17,623 nt of DNA from Fidelibacterota bacterium (GCA_015658495.1 DQOT01000182.1:1-17623); one strand, 5' to 3'. Positions 6,169 through 14,950 are shown, numbered from the stretch's first letter. Notes: a model not told the origin generated them from the letters alone. A program made the numbers and translations.

Positions 6169-9100
6169 TTACAATTTCTTCACCAATCCACCATATTGTT
6201 TATCAATCTCAAATCCATGTCCAAAGAAGAATTTCTCCACATAAAAACCAACCGTAATGACTTCAACCCCCCGATGCTTCATCCGTTTATAAAAATCCTC
6301 CATCAATCGTTTGCTTAATGCGATCCCGCGATATTTTTCCCGAACAGCAACCCATTCCAAATGGATGCGATTCTTTTCCATGTTTTTCCAATACAATCCA
6401 CCGACCATTCGATTACGGGAATTAAACATAAACAGGAAATCGTGCTGTGCAGTAAAGGTCCCGGATAGAGATGATTCCGATAATAGGGAATGGAATTGAC
6501 CGATCTCCTTGGGCAAAAAGGGTGGACGAATTCGATAAACATGACCATCCATTCCTTCTGTTTGAAATACCAAATTCAACCGATTATCCTCGCCATGAGT
6601 TGTGGTGACCAACTCAACATAATCGGCAGCATCAACATGGGGGAAAAGCATCCGGGCCAAGTAAAATTTTTCTTTTTCGCTTAATTTTACATTGGACTGA
6701 ATTTGCGTGATCCGTTCCTGCAGATTCCATGGACTCAATTTCTCTTGTCTCATATCCTGGATCATGGACTGAAATTCATAAACCAAATCTGGATTTTTCT
6801 CTTTAAAACAGGTCATCATAAAAAATCGAACGCGTGTTTCCGGATATTCATTCATAAGCGAATCCAATTCATAATCCTGATATAATGCTTGGAGGATGGA
6901 TGCGCGGGCTTTCAAGGTTGCATGGGGATTCAGGTCCAGCCAACGCTCAAAACGAAGGGATGCAAAAACCACCGGTTTCGTCAAAACACCAAATTTTTCT
7001 ATATCATTCAGGAAGCGGTCAATTCGATCCACACTACAGCCCAAACTTTCAAATTTCTTTCGGATAGTTCGCTGTTTTAGATCCGTTTTGAGTTGGTTTA
7101 AAATTTCTTTCCCTTTTTTCATTTTCACGGCCTGGAGCGTGGCGGTAAAGATGACTTCCCAGTCAGACATATGCTTCAGTCCTTTATATTTTTCTTCTGT
7201 CCGAACGATATAATCCGTGAATAAGGATAAAAAATGGTCTGCCACTGATTGCGTTGGTTTTCGTCCTGAAATTGAGATCAACCGAGTGCCTGTGGAATAA
7301 TCATGTTGCGGGATCACAAGGTTTGCAGGTGAGGGCGGCTGAATCGATAATTTGAATTCGGTTCGGTTCCAGAATTCCTGATAAGCCTGAATCCCATTCC
7401 AAATAAAATGAAGCCACCGCATTTGCCACCGATCTACTTTTGACTCATCTTTGATATCATCTCTGTTCCGTTCAAGATAGGCTGTTAATGTCTCGCCGTG
7501 AATATATTCTTCTGTGTAAAGTTGATATTCCGGCCAATATCCACCAAAATTTTCCACCAGCGGTTTATCCTTAAATCCGGCTCCCATGTTGATAAGCCAT
7601 TTGATCTCATCTTCGAGAAAAGACCGTTCCCAGCCATCATTCAGATTCACAACAAGATTATGCGTTCCGAGAGATCGTGTACGAACCAAAATCCTGAATA
7701 CGCTTTTATTATTTCGTGACCCCAAATGGGTTATCCAGACACTGTTTTTTGGGATATCATTCAGTCCGACGATACAATTGGAAGAGAAGAGGAAGATCGA
7801 CTCCCGAATCATGGATGTTTCTTTAATGGCTTCCATCAGCCTCTTGCGGTGAATGGATTTTACATTCTCCTCAAAAGTGACCACATCATCCCAAGTGTAT
7901 TCTTCGCCTGTTTCACGATCGATGGTCAGTTTAGATGATTTACCGATCCAGGTTCGAAATCCTTTTATTAAAGCGTAATACGCCTTTTGGGCAGTGGAGA
8001 AAAGGGGTTTGGAAACATCAGAGATTTGCCACCAAATCAGTTCCGATCTGGCCCAGACAAATCGGGTGGGGTGTATCGTGCCGAAATCTGCAACCATGAG
8101 CAAAACGGTTTGAATGAATTCCTGGTCAACGGATCCAGATTCCTTGAGATTTAAATGGGCTTCCTGTAAATATTTGATAAAAGCACGATAATGTTCATCG
8201 CTAGCTCGATTGATATTGAAAGAAAATCCTTTTGACCGGTCCTGCTCTTTTTGAAAGAGGTAGGCATCCCGGAGCATGGAAACGAGGAAATCCCCAGATA
8301 AAAGCGGCGTGAGTGCTTCAATTAATTTGATGCGAAATGACGGATTTGAATGAGTTTGATAATTCAAAAAGGTATCTATCACAACGCCGGACCAATTCCC
8401 AAGATCACCATCAACGATTTCTGTTAATAGATTAAATACACCAGGATCGTCTGCCAAATATTGCCGAACTGTATAATGAAGATTATAAAGTACAATATCA
8501 TATTTATTGTCCGGGATGACAGGTGAAAAGGAAGTTCCAATCTTGGGCTCATGTATTTGAACAGCACTGTAATGTTCCGCTTCCTTCAACCGGAAAATGG
8601 GTTCCCCGGTAAAATCTGAAAAAGGAAAATTCCCCAACCAGAGCGATGGAGACTGAATAAATGCGTCAAATTCGAAAATATCAGAATCAATAGTGTAGGT
8701 AAAATCACCCACTTGGATCTTGGATCCAGCCCAGGATAATAACAGAGTTTCGGTTTGTCCCTTAATTGATACTTTCTGCCCATCCCACCCCACATTTGTT
8801 CGCACGGTTCCAATCTCACGCAATAGCCAATTCGGGACTCGAATCTCTTTTGAACCGGAATGAAGTGGCACATAATTTTTTTCATACAATGGTTCAATAA
8901 TGTGGGCAAAATTCTTTAATACATTTTTTCGATTAAATGTTTCTTTGGGTGTCAATTCACCTTTTTCTGCAGAGAAATCCCTTTTGATGATGACAAAATT
9001 CACGATCCGTTCAAACGGGGACAGGAAACTGTTCACCGATAAGATCATGGAACTGTACAAATCACGAATGGTTTGAGTGTCTGCCGTTTCAATATTAATG

Positions 9101-10743
9101 GGGGAATTTTTCGTATCAGGATAAATCAAAACTGTATTGAATTCCCGGCCATCGCCCACGAGAAAAATGGATTTGACTGAATCAAAATCCTGGAACAGAT
9201 TCTCGATCTTTTGGGGTGCAATGGTTTGACCACGACTGTTTTTGTAAATATCCTTTTTCCGATCGAGGATAAAATAATGCCCATCTTTCTCTTTAAAAAT
9301 ATCACCTGTGTGGAACCAGCCATCAACGAATACATCTGCATCATCATCCTTATAATATCCTTTCGTCACGTAGGATCCTTTCAGGCACAATTCTCCGTCG
9401 TCAGCGATTTTTAGGGTTATTCCCGGGAGAGCCGTTCCAACAGAATCGATCACATATTCAGCCGGTGGCGTCATGGTGATGCCCCCAGTGGCTTCAGTCA
9501 TGCCGTATCCGCTCAACACACTCAAACCATGGGTTTGGTAAAATTTGAAAATATCCGGATCTAAATAACCTGCAGCAGATAATCCCCATTTCAATTTTCC
9601 GCCGGTAACAGATTTTAATTTTTTCTCAATGGCTGCATTGTCCTCAGAATCTAGGTCCAATTGTTCTTCTAGCATTTCGTAGAGTTGAACCCAGCGCTTG
9701 GGAATACTGATAAAGATAGATGGCTTCACCATGGGAAAATCTTTCAACAATGAATTGAATGCGGGGGATTCCGCGAAAGAATAGGTGGCACCCCAAAAAA
9801 TACTGCCCATCAATTCAAAATAGCGTCCGAAGGTGTGGAAGAGTGGCAGGGAACACAGAAACGTATCATCCGATCCAAATTCAGGCAAAGCCAATGCACG
9901 GGCAAACCGTTTACTCATCATATTAATTTGATTAAACGTGATCCCTTTTGGATTTGCCGTGGAGCCCGAGGTGTACATAATGGTCTGGGTGCGATCCGTA
10001 GACACAAAAGACAATCGCTGTTCCACATCAAAATTTTGTGTCCGATCCCGATTTTCGAAAAATGTTTCCCAATCCATGACATTTCCATGAATCAGGTTTG
10101 GATCATCCACGGCGATCACAGAAATGTCATGGTTGTGATGAACTTCATTCCACAGGCGAATGGCCGTTTTTCCGCCCACAAAGAGGTGAGACACTTCTGA
10201 TTGATTTAAAATAAAAGATAAATGTTCGGATGTGGAATTCAGCGGAATGGGAATGACACGAAACCCAAAAGACAAGCAAGCCAGATCCACAAGAACACCA
10301 TTCAGTTGATTATGGGTAAGTAATCCGATCACCGGTGGCTCTTCCGGTTTCTCTAAAACAGAAAGTGCTTTTCCTGTGAATTGTATTTTTAACCAAAGTT
10401 TCTTATAGGATAATGTTGTTAGATCATCACCGTGAATCATATTAAAAACAGTTATATCGCCATACCGTTTTGCCCGTTGTTCAATCATGTATCCGGTATG
10501 GAATTGGGAAAGATCAATGAGTTGAACAACTCGTTCCAACCATTTTTCGCTTACCTTGGCTTGGGAGATTGTTTTTGCCACGGATTGAAAATGAGCCAGA
10601 TCAAGAAACTGATGCATAATATCCCGATCCGGTGATTGATCGATACAATCATTTACCAAGCGGATCAAAGCATCGGCGTTCAGTGTTCCCTTATTGGCTT
10701 GGGAAATGGTTTCGTTAATCCGGGTTTGGAGTCCTGTGTCCAT
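6169..10743 (-). CDS. Giant fusion: acyl-CoA synthetase-type ligase, degenerate kinase-like segment and GNAT acetyltransferase
   Basis: The 1524-aa protein is about 2.5 times the usual length of an acyl-CoA synthetase. Residues 1-80 are helical. Residues about 81-620 form an ANL adenylation module: the ATP loop YTSGSTANPKG (257-267), GYGMTEATGG (412-421), HTGD (478-481), DRKKDIYKNSRG (494-505) and GELTPKETFNRK (595-606), the A10 region. This module should activate a fatty or other carboxylic acid with ATP. Residues 630-720 are beta-rich and 740-970 mainly helical. Residues about 975-1180 resemble a degenerate kinase fold: hinge-like EEYIHGETLTAYLER, then QPPSPANLVI where active kinases have HxDxxxxN. 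A helical region follows, and about 1395-1524 is a GNAT acyltransferase with the acyl-CoA loop VAVREKYRGIALSKRL (1465-1480). No membrane span or signal peptide is seen. It stands alone, with no Shine-Dalgarno before its ATG. The natural idea is that the ligase makes an acyl-CoA or acyl-adenylate and the GNAT domain transfers it; substrate and acceptor are unknown. Confidence 0.85.
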   Translation of the reverse strand: MDTGLQTRINETISQANKGTLNADALIRLVNDCIDQSPDRDIMHQFLDLAHFQSVAKTISQAKVSEKWLERVVQLIDLSQFHTGYMIEQRAKRYGDITVFNMIHGDDLTTLSYKKLWLKIQFTGKALSVLEKPEEPPVIGLLTHNQLNGVLVDLACLSFGFRVIPIPLNSTSEHLSFILNQSEVSHLFVGGKTAIRLWNEVHHNHDISVIAVDDPNLIHGNVMDWETFFENRDRTQNFDVEQRLSFVSTDRTQTIMYTSGSTANPKGITFNQINMMSKRFARALALPEFGSDDTFLCSLPLFHTFGRYFELMGSIFWGATYSFAESPAFNSLLKDFPMVKPSIFISIPKRWVQLYEMLEEQLDLDSEDNAAIEKKLKSVTGGKLKWGLSAAGYLDPDIFKFYQTHGLSVLSGYGMTEATGGITMTPPAEYVIDSVGTALPGITLKIADDGELCLKGSYVTKGYYKDDDADVFVDGWFHTGDIFKEKDGHYFILDRKKDIYKNSRGQTIAPQKIENLFQDFDSVKSIFLVGDGREFNTVLIYPDTKNSPINIETADTQTIRDLYSSMILSVNSFLSPFERIVNFVIIKRDFSAEKGELTPKETFNRKNVLKNFAHIIEPLYEKNYVPLHSGSKEIRVPNWLLREIGTVRTNVGWDGQKVSIKGQTETLLLSWAGSKIQVGDFTYTIDSDIFEFDAFIQSPSLWLGNFPFSDFTGEPIFRLKEAEHYSAVQIHEPKIGTSFSPVIPDNKYDIVLYNLHYTVRQYLADDPGVFNLLTEIVDGDLGNWSGVVIDTFLNYQTHSNPSFRIKLIEALTPLLSGDFLVSMLRDAYLFQKEQDRSKGFSFNINRASDEHYRAFIKYLQEAHLNLKESGSVDQEFIQTVLLMVADFGTIHPTRFVWARSELIWWQISDVSKPLFSTAQKAYYALIKGFRTWIGKSSKLTIDRETGEEYTWDDVVTFEENVKSIHRKRLMEAIKETSMIRESIFLFSSNCIVGLNDIPKNSVWITHLGSRNNKSVFRILVRTRSLGTHNLVVNLNDGWERSFLEDEIKWLINMGAGFKDKPLVENFGGYWPEYQLYTEEYIHGETLTAYLERNRDDIKDESKVDRWQMRWLHFIWNGIQAYQEFWNRTEFKLSIQPPSPANLVIPQHDYSTGTRLISISGRKPTQSVADHFLSLFTDYIVRTEEKYKGLKHMSDWEVIFTATLQAVKMKKGKEILNQLKTDLKQRTIRKKFESLGCSVDRIDRFLNDIEKFGVLTKPVVFASLRFERWLDLNPHATLKARASILQALYQDYELDSLMNEYPETRVRFFMMTCFKEKNPDLVYEFQSMIQDMRQEKLSPWNLQERITQIQSNVKLSEKEKFYLARMLFPHVDAADYVELVTTTHGEDNRLNLVFQTEGMDGHVYRIRPPFLPKEIGQFHSLLSESSLSGTFTAQHDFLFMFNSRNRMVGGLYWKNMEKNRIHLEWVAVREKYRGIALSKRLMEDFYKRMKHRGVEVITVGFYVEKFFFGHGFEIDKQYGGLVKKL

Positions 10744-10821
10744 AGGAGAAATTAATGGAGAGTTTTTATGAAAATTGAAGACAAATTGATTTAAAACAAT
10801 GAAAAGCAGTGAATTCAGGAA

Positions 10822-10953
10822 ATGAGAATATTCTTAAAGAAAATAGGGTTTTGCATTTTTATTTCTGCCATGATTCTGGCAATAATTGGTCTGATTATTT
10901 TCTTTACCCAGATATTAATCGTAGAAGGCAATACGAAGGAGATCAAAAAATAA
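10822..10953 (+). CDS. Possible 43-aa single-span membrane peptide
   Basis: An open frame from an ATG at 10822 encodes 43 residues: a basic start (MRIFLKKIG), a hydrophobic helix at about 9-34, and a polar tail ending EGNTKEIKK. The positive-inside charge pattern is right for a small membrane protein. An AGGA motif (10817-10820) lies only one base before the ATG, too close for good initiation, and there is no operon partner. It may be a real small protein or the relic of one. Confidence 0.35.
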   Translation: MRIFLKKIGFCIFISAMILAIIGLIIFFTQILIVEGNTKEIKK

Positions 10954-11002
10954 AACATTGTAAAATATTTTAACCCCCTTTGGTCCTCCTTGTGTAGACC
11001 GG

Positions 11003-11050
11003 GGAGATGGTTGACAAGTGTTCGGAGACATGGTTAACACTTTACTAACC
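11003..11050. repeat. Short direct repeat resembling an insertion-sequence end
   Basis: GGAGATGGTTGACA begins at 11003, and a near copy, GGAGACATGGTTAACAC, begins at 11024, so the two units are spaced 21 bp apart. Repeated (A)TGGTTGACA-type motifs of this spacing are what I recall at the ends of some IS481-like elements, where transposase binds. No transposase gene or matching second end is visible in the window, so this would be a solo end or decayed relic. Confidence 0.3.
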
Positions 11051-11110
11051 TGGTACGAAAAATCAAAATAATGTGGTTTTAAAAAAAGTTCATCATCTTA
11101 AAATAAATAC

Positions 11111-11140
11111 TGCCTTTTTACCACTTATTTATATTATAAT
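11111..11140 (+). promoter_or_regulatory. Candidate promoter (-10 box) for the HD-GYP gene
   Basis: A perfect TATAAT at 11135-11140 in a strongly AT-rich stretch lies 36 bp before the ATG at 11177. The expected -35 position (TGCCTT, 11111-11116) matches poorly, so either an activator is needed or the match is chance. Confidence 0.3.
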
Positions 11141-11176
11141 TTTGTCAGTCCAAAAGGGACAACACAGTATAGAATC

Positions 11177-12778
11177 ATGGATGCATTAAACAGAATCAAA
11201 TTTTTAGAAGATCGTCTCCATCGTCTGAGCGAGATCGGCATGGCCCTTTCCACGGAAAAGAACACGGATCGGTTGTTCGAGATGATCCTGGAAGAAGCCA
11301 GGAAGATCACCTGCGCAGACGGCCGAACCCTCTATTCCATGAATAAGGAAGGGAACCTGAATTTTGAAATCATGTGTAACGATACCATGAATACAGTCAT
11401 GGGTGGCACCTCTGGAGTGGAGATTCCTTATTATCCAGTAAAACTTTGGATCGATAACCAAACACCAAACCAGAAAAATGTATCCGCTTATGTTGCCCTC
11501 TCAGGGAGAACAGTAAATATTGTGGATGCCTATGAGGAGGAAGGATTCGATTTCGAAGGGACCAAGAATTTTGATAAAAAATCCGGGTACCACTCAAAAT
11601 CATTTCTCACCGTACCGCTCAAGAATCATGAGAATGAGATCATTGGCGTTATGCAGCTTATCAACGCCCGGAATGATCACGGTGAGGTGATCTCATTCAA
11701 TGTGGAAATGCAGGAACAGGTTGAATCACTGGCATCCCAAGGTGCAGTGGCGTTAACGAATAAGCGATTGGTAGAGGAATTAAAAACACTCTTCGAAGCT
11801 TTTATTAAATTGATTGCTACCGCCATTGATAAAAAGTCGGAATACACAGGGGGGCATTGTAACCGTGTACCGATAATCACCATGATGCTGGCAGATGCGG
11901 TGGCTGAAATAACTGAAGGAAAATACAAAGATTTTTCCATGACGGCTGACGAACGATATGAACTATACATCGCAGCATGGCTCCACGATTGCGGGAAAGT
12001 TGCCACGCCGCCCCATGTGGTAGATAAGGGCACCAAATTAGAAACAATCTTTGACAGAATAGAATTAATTAGGACTAGAACCGAACTGTTGAAGCGGGAT
12101 GCGGAAATCGCTTTTTTAAAACGACAGTTGAATGGGCAGGCCTCAAACAATTTTGACGATGAATTCAATAAAACGATCCGGCAGATTGAAGAAAATATGA
12201 AATTTTTAGAAGGCTGTAATGTTGGTGGCGAATTCATGAAACAGGAACTCCGGGAACGGGTCAAATCCATCGCTAAACAAAAGGTCAAATTATACGGGAA
12301 TGATCGGGATTTTCTGTCTGAAGAAGAGGTTAACAATTTGAATATCCCTAAGGGGACTTTGCTTCCTGAAGAAAGGGAAATCATTAACGATCATATTGTG
12401 ATCACTATCGAAATGCTGGAGCAATTACCCTATCCGAAACACCTGAAAAATGTACCGGAGTTCGCTGGCGGTCATCATGAGAAGATGGACGGTACCGGAT
12501 ATCCGAAAGGATTGAAGGCGAAACAAATGTCCACCCAGGCAAAAATGATGGCTATTGCGGATATTTATGAAGCACTCACAGCAGCAGATCGGCCTTACAA
12601 GGAAGGGAAAAAATTATCAGCTGCCATGCGTATCATGGGATTCATGAAAAATGATTACCACATCGATGTGGACTTGTTTGAGATCTTCGTGAGATCCGGT
12701 GTTTATAAAAAATATGCGGAAGAGCATGTGGCAAAAACACAAATTGATGAGGTAGATGAAGCATCCGTTTTGGGGTAA
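11177..12778 (+). CDS. GAF/HD-GYP domain cyclic-di-GMP phosphodiesterase
   Basis: The 533-aa protein probably hydrolyses the second messenger cyclic di-GMP in response to a signal bound by its sensor domain. A short helix (1-25) leads into a GAF domain at about 30-195, ending in the typical FLTVPLKNHENEIIGVMQLI strand pair. The HD-GYP domain follows: H227 in GGHCNR, the metal-binding H270-D271 in AWLHDCGKV, H406 in NDHI, then HHEKMDGTGYPKGL (433-446) with the GYP triad, IADIYEALTAADRPY (460-474) and a C-terminal helix bundle. All metal ligands I can place are present, so it should be active. Between HDCGK and NDH there is about 130 residues instead of the 30 or so in the minimal domain, largely charged, predicted coiled-coil helices; a known subfamily has this insertion. 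There is no membrane span, so it is cytoplasmic. A small gene follows after 3 nt. Confidence 0.9.
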   Translation: MDALNRIKFLEDRLHRLSEIGMALSTEKNTDRLFEMILEEARKITCADGRTLYSMNKEGNLNFEIMCNDTMNTVMGGTSGVEIPYYPVKLWIDNQTPNQKNVSAYVALSGRTVNIVDAYEEEGFDFEGTKNFDKKSGYHSKSFLTVPLKNHENEIIGVMQLINARNDHGEVISFNVEMQEQVESLASQGAVALTNKRLVEELKTLFEAFIKLIATAIDKKSEYTGGHCNRVPIITMMLADAVAEITEGKYKDFSMTADERYELYIAAWLHDCGKVATPPHVVDKGTKLETIFDRIELIRTRTELLKRDAEIAFLKRQLNGQASNNFDDEFNKTIRQIEENMKFLEGCNVGGEFMKQELRERVKSIAKQKVKLYGNDRDFLSEEEVNNLNIPKGTLLPEEREIINDHIVITIEMLEQLPYPKHLKNVPEFAGGHHEKMDGTGYPKGLKAKQMSTQAKMMAIADIYEALTAADRPYKEGKKLSAAMRIMGFMKNDYHIDVDLFEIFVRSGVYKKYAEEHVAKTQIDEVDEASVLG

Positions 12779-12781
12779 AGA

Positions 12782-13108
12782 ATGAATTTAATTTCCTTAT
12801 CAAAATACGAACTGAGAGATCAATTAATTTCCCTGATGGATACAGTGGTACACCATCTGGAAACAGATCCGGATGTGGATAAATTCCTGGATGAGACAGA
12901 TCTATTTGATGAGTGGGAAAAAGTGCTCCCGGATGCGGAATATCCCATTTTTATCATGGCCGTATTGAATAATACCCGACGGGATTCCATTATGGATACA
13001 ATTATGGATGCGATATTGGAAAAGGGCGAAAGTGCCGAAATTCCTGAAAAAAATGTATCCGAAGCCAAACCGGCACGGTCCCACGTGGGAGAACACCCTT
13101 TCAATTGA
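12782..13108 (+). CDS. Hypothetical 108-aa acidic helical protein
   Basis: The protein is unrecognised. It is acidic and predicted helical: an N-terminal amphipathic region (LSKYELRDQLISLMDTVVHH), a motif rich in Asp and Trp (FLDETDLFDEWEKVLPDAEY), a hydrophobic stretch around 55-66, DTIMDAILEKG near 72-82, and a disordered basic tail. There is no signal peptide or transmembrane helix. Its ATG lies 3 nt after the HD-GYP stop, so the two are almost certainly co-transcribed and it may be a partner of that phosphodiesterase; this link is inferred from position only. A larger antisense reading frame overlaps it but has no protein-like features. Confidence 0.7.
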   Translation: MNLISLSKYELRDQLISLMDTVVHHLETDPDVDKFLDETDLFDEWEKVLPDAEYPIFIMAVLNNTRRDSIMDTIMDAILEKGESAEIPEKNVSEAKPARSHVGEHPFN

Positions 13109-13156
13109 TCCATTCCCGGATTGTTCTCTTCACTCTCCTGAATTAAATTTGCTTCT

Positions 13157-14950
13157 ATGACACCTGATATTGCTATCATAATTGGCTTACTTGCTTTGGG
13201 ATTTATCCTTTTTGTAACAGAGATATTTTCCATCGATGTTACTGCCATGATCCTGCTCTCTATCCTGTTCCTCTTCGGATATCTGACACCGGAACAGGCG
13301 ATCTCTGGTTTTTCCAATCCTGCAGTCCTTACCATAGCCTTCTTATTCATTTTAAGTCATGCACTCCAAAAAACCGGCGTTTTAGAATATCTTGTAATTC
13401 GGATCAATAAGATCGCTGACCGCTCCAGGTTCCTGGGAAGAGCCGTTTATTTATTCACCATTGGTTTGGCTTCTGCGTTGGTGAATAATACAGCCATTGT
13501 TGCCATTTTCATGCCCGTGACGATTCGGCTGGCCCATAAATATAAATTGAGTCCTTCCAAGATGCTAATCCCATTGAGTTATGCTGCCATTTTAGGAGGA
13601 ACACTAACTTTGGTGGGTACATCCACGAATCTGTTGGTGAATTCCATTTATTCAGCAAATCCCAATGTTGAGCCCATGGGTATGTTTGAATTCACGCGAT
13701 ATGGCGCAATTTTGATGTCCATCGGATTACTCTATATTCTTTTTATTGCACCCCAATTACTACCATCCCGAACGGTTACATCCAGTTTAACCAAGAGTTA
13801 TCGTTTGGGTGGATATTTGACGGAAATGAAAATAACAGCGGAATCACCCTTGGTGGGGACAACTTGTTTAGACCGTGGCATCAATAAGCATTACGATGTG
13901 ATGGTTTTGGACATTCTTCGGGATGAGAAAATGATTACATCCAATATTCGCCAGACATCATTGGAAGCAGGTGATATCCTGTTTGTCCGGGGAACCCTGG
14001 ACAATTTTCTGCGCATGAAAGAAGTGGAAAAAATTACTTTATTAACTGACGAAAAATTGACACAACAAGAATTGGAAAAAGAAAACAATGTATTGGTGGA
14101 ATGTTTGTTAACGGAAAAATCGGACTTGGTGGGTCACAGTCTGATGAATTCGAATTTCCGTCGCCGATTCGGCACATTCATTCTGGCTATCCGTCGGGAA
14201 GGTACCATTTTTCGGAAAAAGGTTGCACATATCGTCCTTCAAGCATTTGATACGTTTTTGGTTTATGGTCCCTTAAATAAGGTAAATGAATTATCCAAAG
14301 GAGGAGACTTTATTGTGTTGGGAAAAGTGGAAGCCGAATTACGAAAACAACGTTTTTGGTGGATGTCCATCGTGGTAGTTTTGGCTGCGATTGGATTGGC
14401 AGCTGCGGGCATCATGCCCATTGTGAAAGGGGCCATGATCGGGGTTGTCTTATTGCTGGCTCTTAAAGTTTTAACACCGCAAGAAGGATACCAATCCATC
14501 CATTGGCAAGTGATCATCCTCATCGCTGCATTAATTCCGGTTGGGATTGTGGTCCAATCATCCGGGACGGCAGAATGGATTGGCGGATTCATTTCATCCG
14601 CCGTACGAATGGTACCTGTTGAATGGCAACCCCATGTTTTGTTAGCATTGATCTATTTGATCACCATGATCTTGACAGAAGTTTCCTCCAATGCAGCCAC
14701 CGCAATTATCATGACACCTATCGCATTGGCTGTAACCCAGCAAATGGGATTGGAACCAAGGGCATTCATTTTTGCCGTAGCGTTTGCAGCTTCCGCATCT
14801 TTTATAACCCCGGTCGGATACCAAACCAATTTGATGGTCTATGGTCCCGGTGGATACAAATTCAGTGATTATATTCGTGTTGGATTTCCTCTGGCATTGA
14901 TATTCTGGTTCACCGCCATTTACTTTTTACCGATACTTTGGCCAGTTTAA
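13157..14950 (+). CDS. SLC13/DASS-family permease with two TrkA-C domains
   Basis: This is an inner-membrane anion transporter of the sodium:sulfate/dicarboxylate (SLC13) type, 597 aa. The N-terminal membrane half (about 1-200) carries NNT (110-112) and GGTLTLVGTSTNLLVN (147-162), the first substrate-binding hairpin. A cytoplasmic insert at about 210-390 holds two TrkA-C-like (RCK-C) domains, recognisable from EAGDILFVRGTLDNFLRM and the related DTFLVYGPLNKVNEL at their ends. The C-terminal membrane half (395-597) carries the matching pair SSNAATAIIMTP (510-521) and SFITPVGYQTNLMVYGPGGY (548-567). The TrkA-C form is widespread in bacteria, and sulfate, sulfite or other anions are usual candidates; the rhodanese gene 2 nt downstream slightly favours a sulfur compound. 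The start has no obvious Shine-Dalgarno. Confidence 0.88.
   Translation: MTPDIAIIIGLLALGFILFVTEIFSIDVTAMILLSILFLFGYLTPEQAISGFSNPAVLTIAFLFILSHALQKTGVLEYLVIRINKIADRSRFLGRAVYLFTIGLASALVNNTAIVAIFMPVTIRLAHKYKLSPSKMLIPLSYAAILGGTLTLVGTSTNLLVNSIYSANPNVEPMGMFEFTRYGAILMSIGLLYILFIAPQLLPSRTVTSSLTKSYRLGGYLTEMKITAESPLVGTTCLDRGINKHYDVMVLDILRDEKMITSNIRQTSLEAGDILFVRGTLDNFLRMKEVEKITLLTDEKLTQQELEKENNVLVECLLTEKSDLVGHSLMNSNFRRRFGTFILAIRREGTIFRKKVAHIVLQAFDTFLVYGPLNKVNELSKGGDFIVLGKVEAELRKQRFWWMSIVVVLAAIGLAAAGIMPIVKGAMIGVVLLLALKVLTPQEGYQSIHWQVIILIAALIPVGIVVQSSGTAEWIGGFISSAVRMVPVEWQPHVLLALIYLITMILTEVSSNAATAIIMTPIALAVTQQMGLEPRAFIFAVAFAASASFITPVGYQTNLMVYGPGGYKFSDYIRVGFPLALIFWFTAIYFLPILWPV

Larger units (their letters stand above)
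10954..11176. other. Intergenic region before the HD-GYP gene
   Basis: Together with 10744-10821 this forms the 430-bp space between the two large genes. It contains the possible 43-aa peptide just upstream, the short IS-end-like repeat at 11003-11050, and an AT-rich stretch from about 11075 that carries the candidate -10 box. I see no RNA gene, no clear terminator hairpin and no further coding sequence in either strand. Confidence 0.5.

Noticed and set aside
11677..12384. Minus-strand 235-codon frame
   Set aside because: It is antisense to the HD-GYP gene, which has all its catalytic motifs; the antisense product is Ser-rich and without recognisable structure.
12820..13350. Minus-strand 176-codon frame
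   Set aside because: It spans the junction of the 108-aa gene and the permease, both supported on the plus strand; its composition looks like a reverse-strand shadow.
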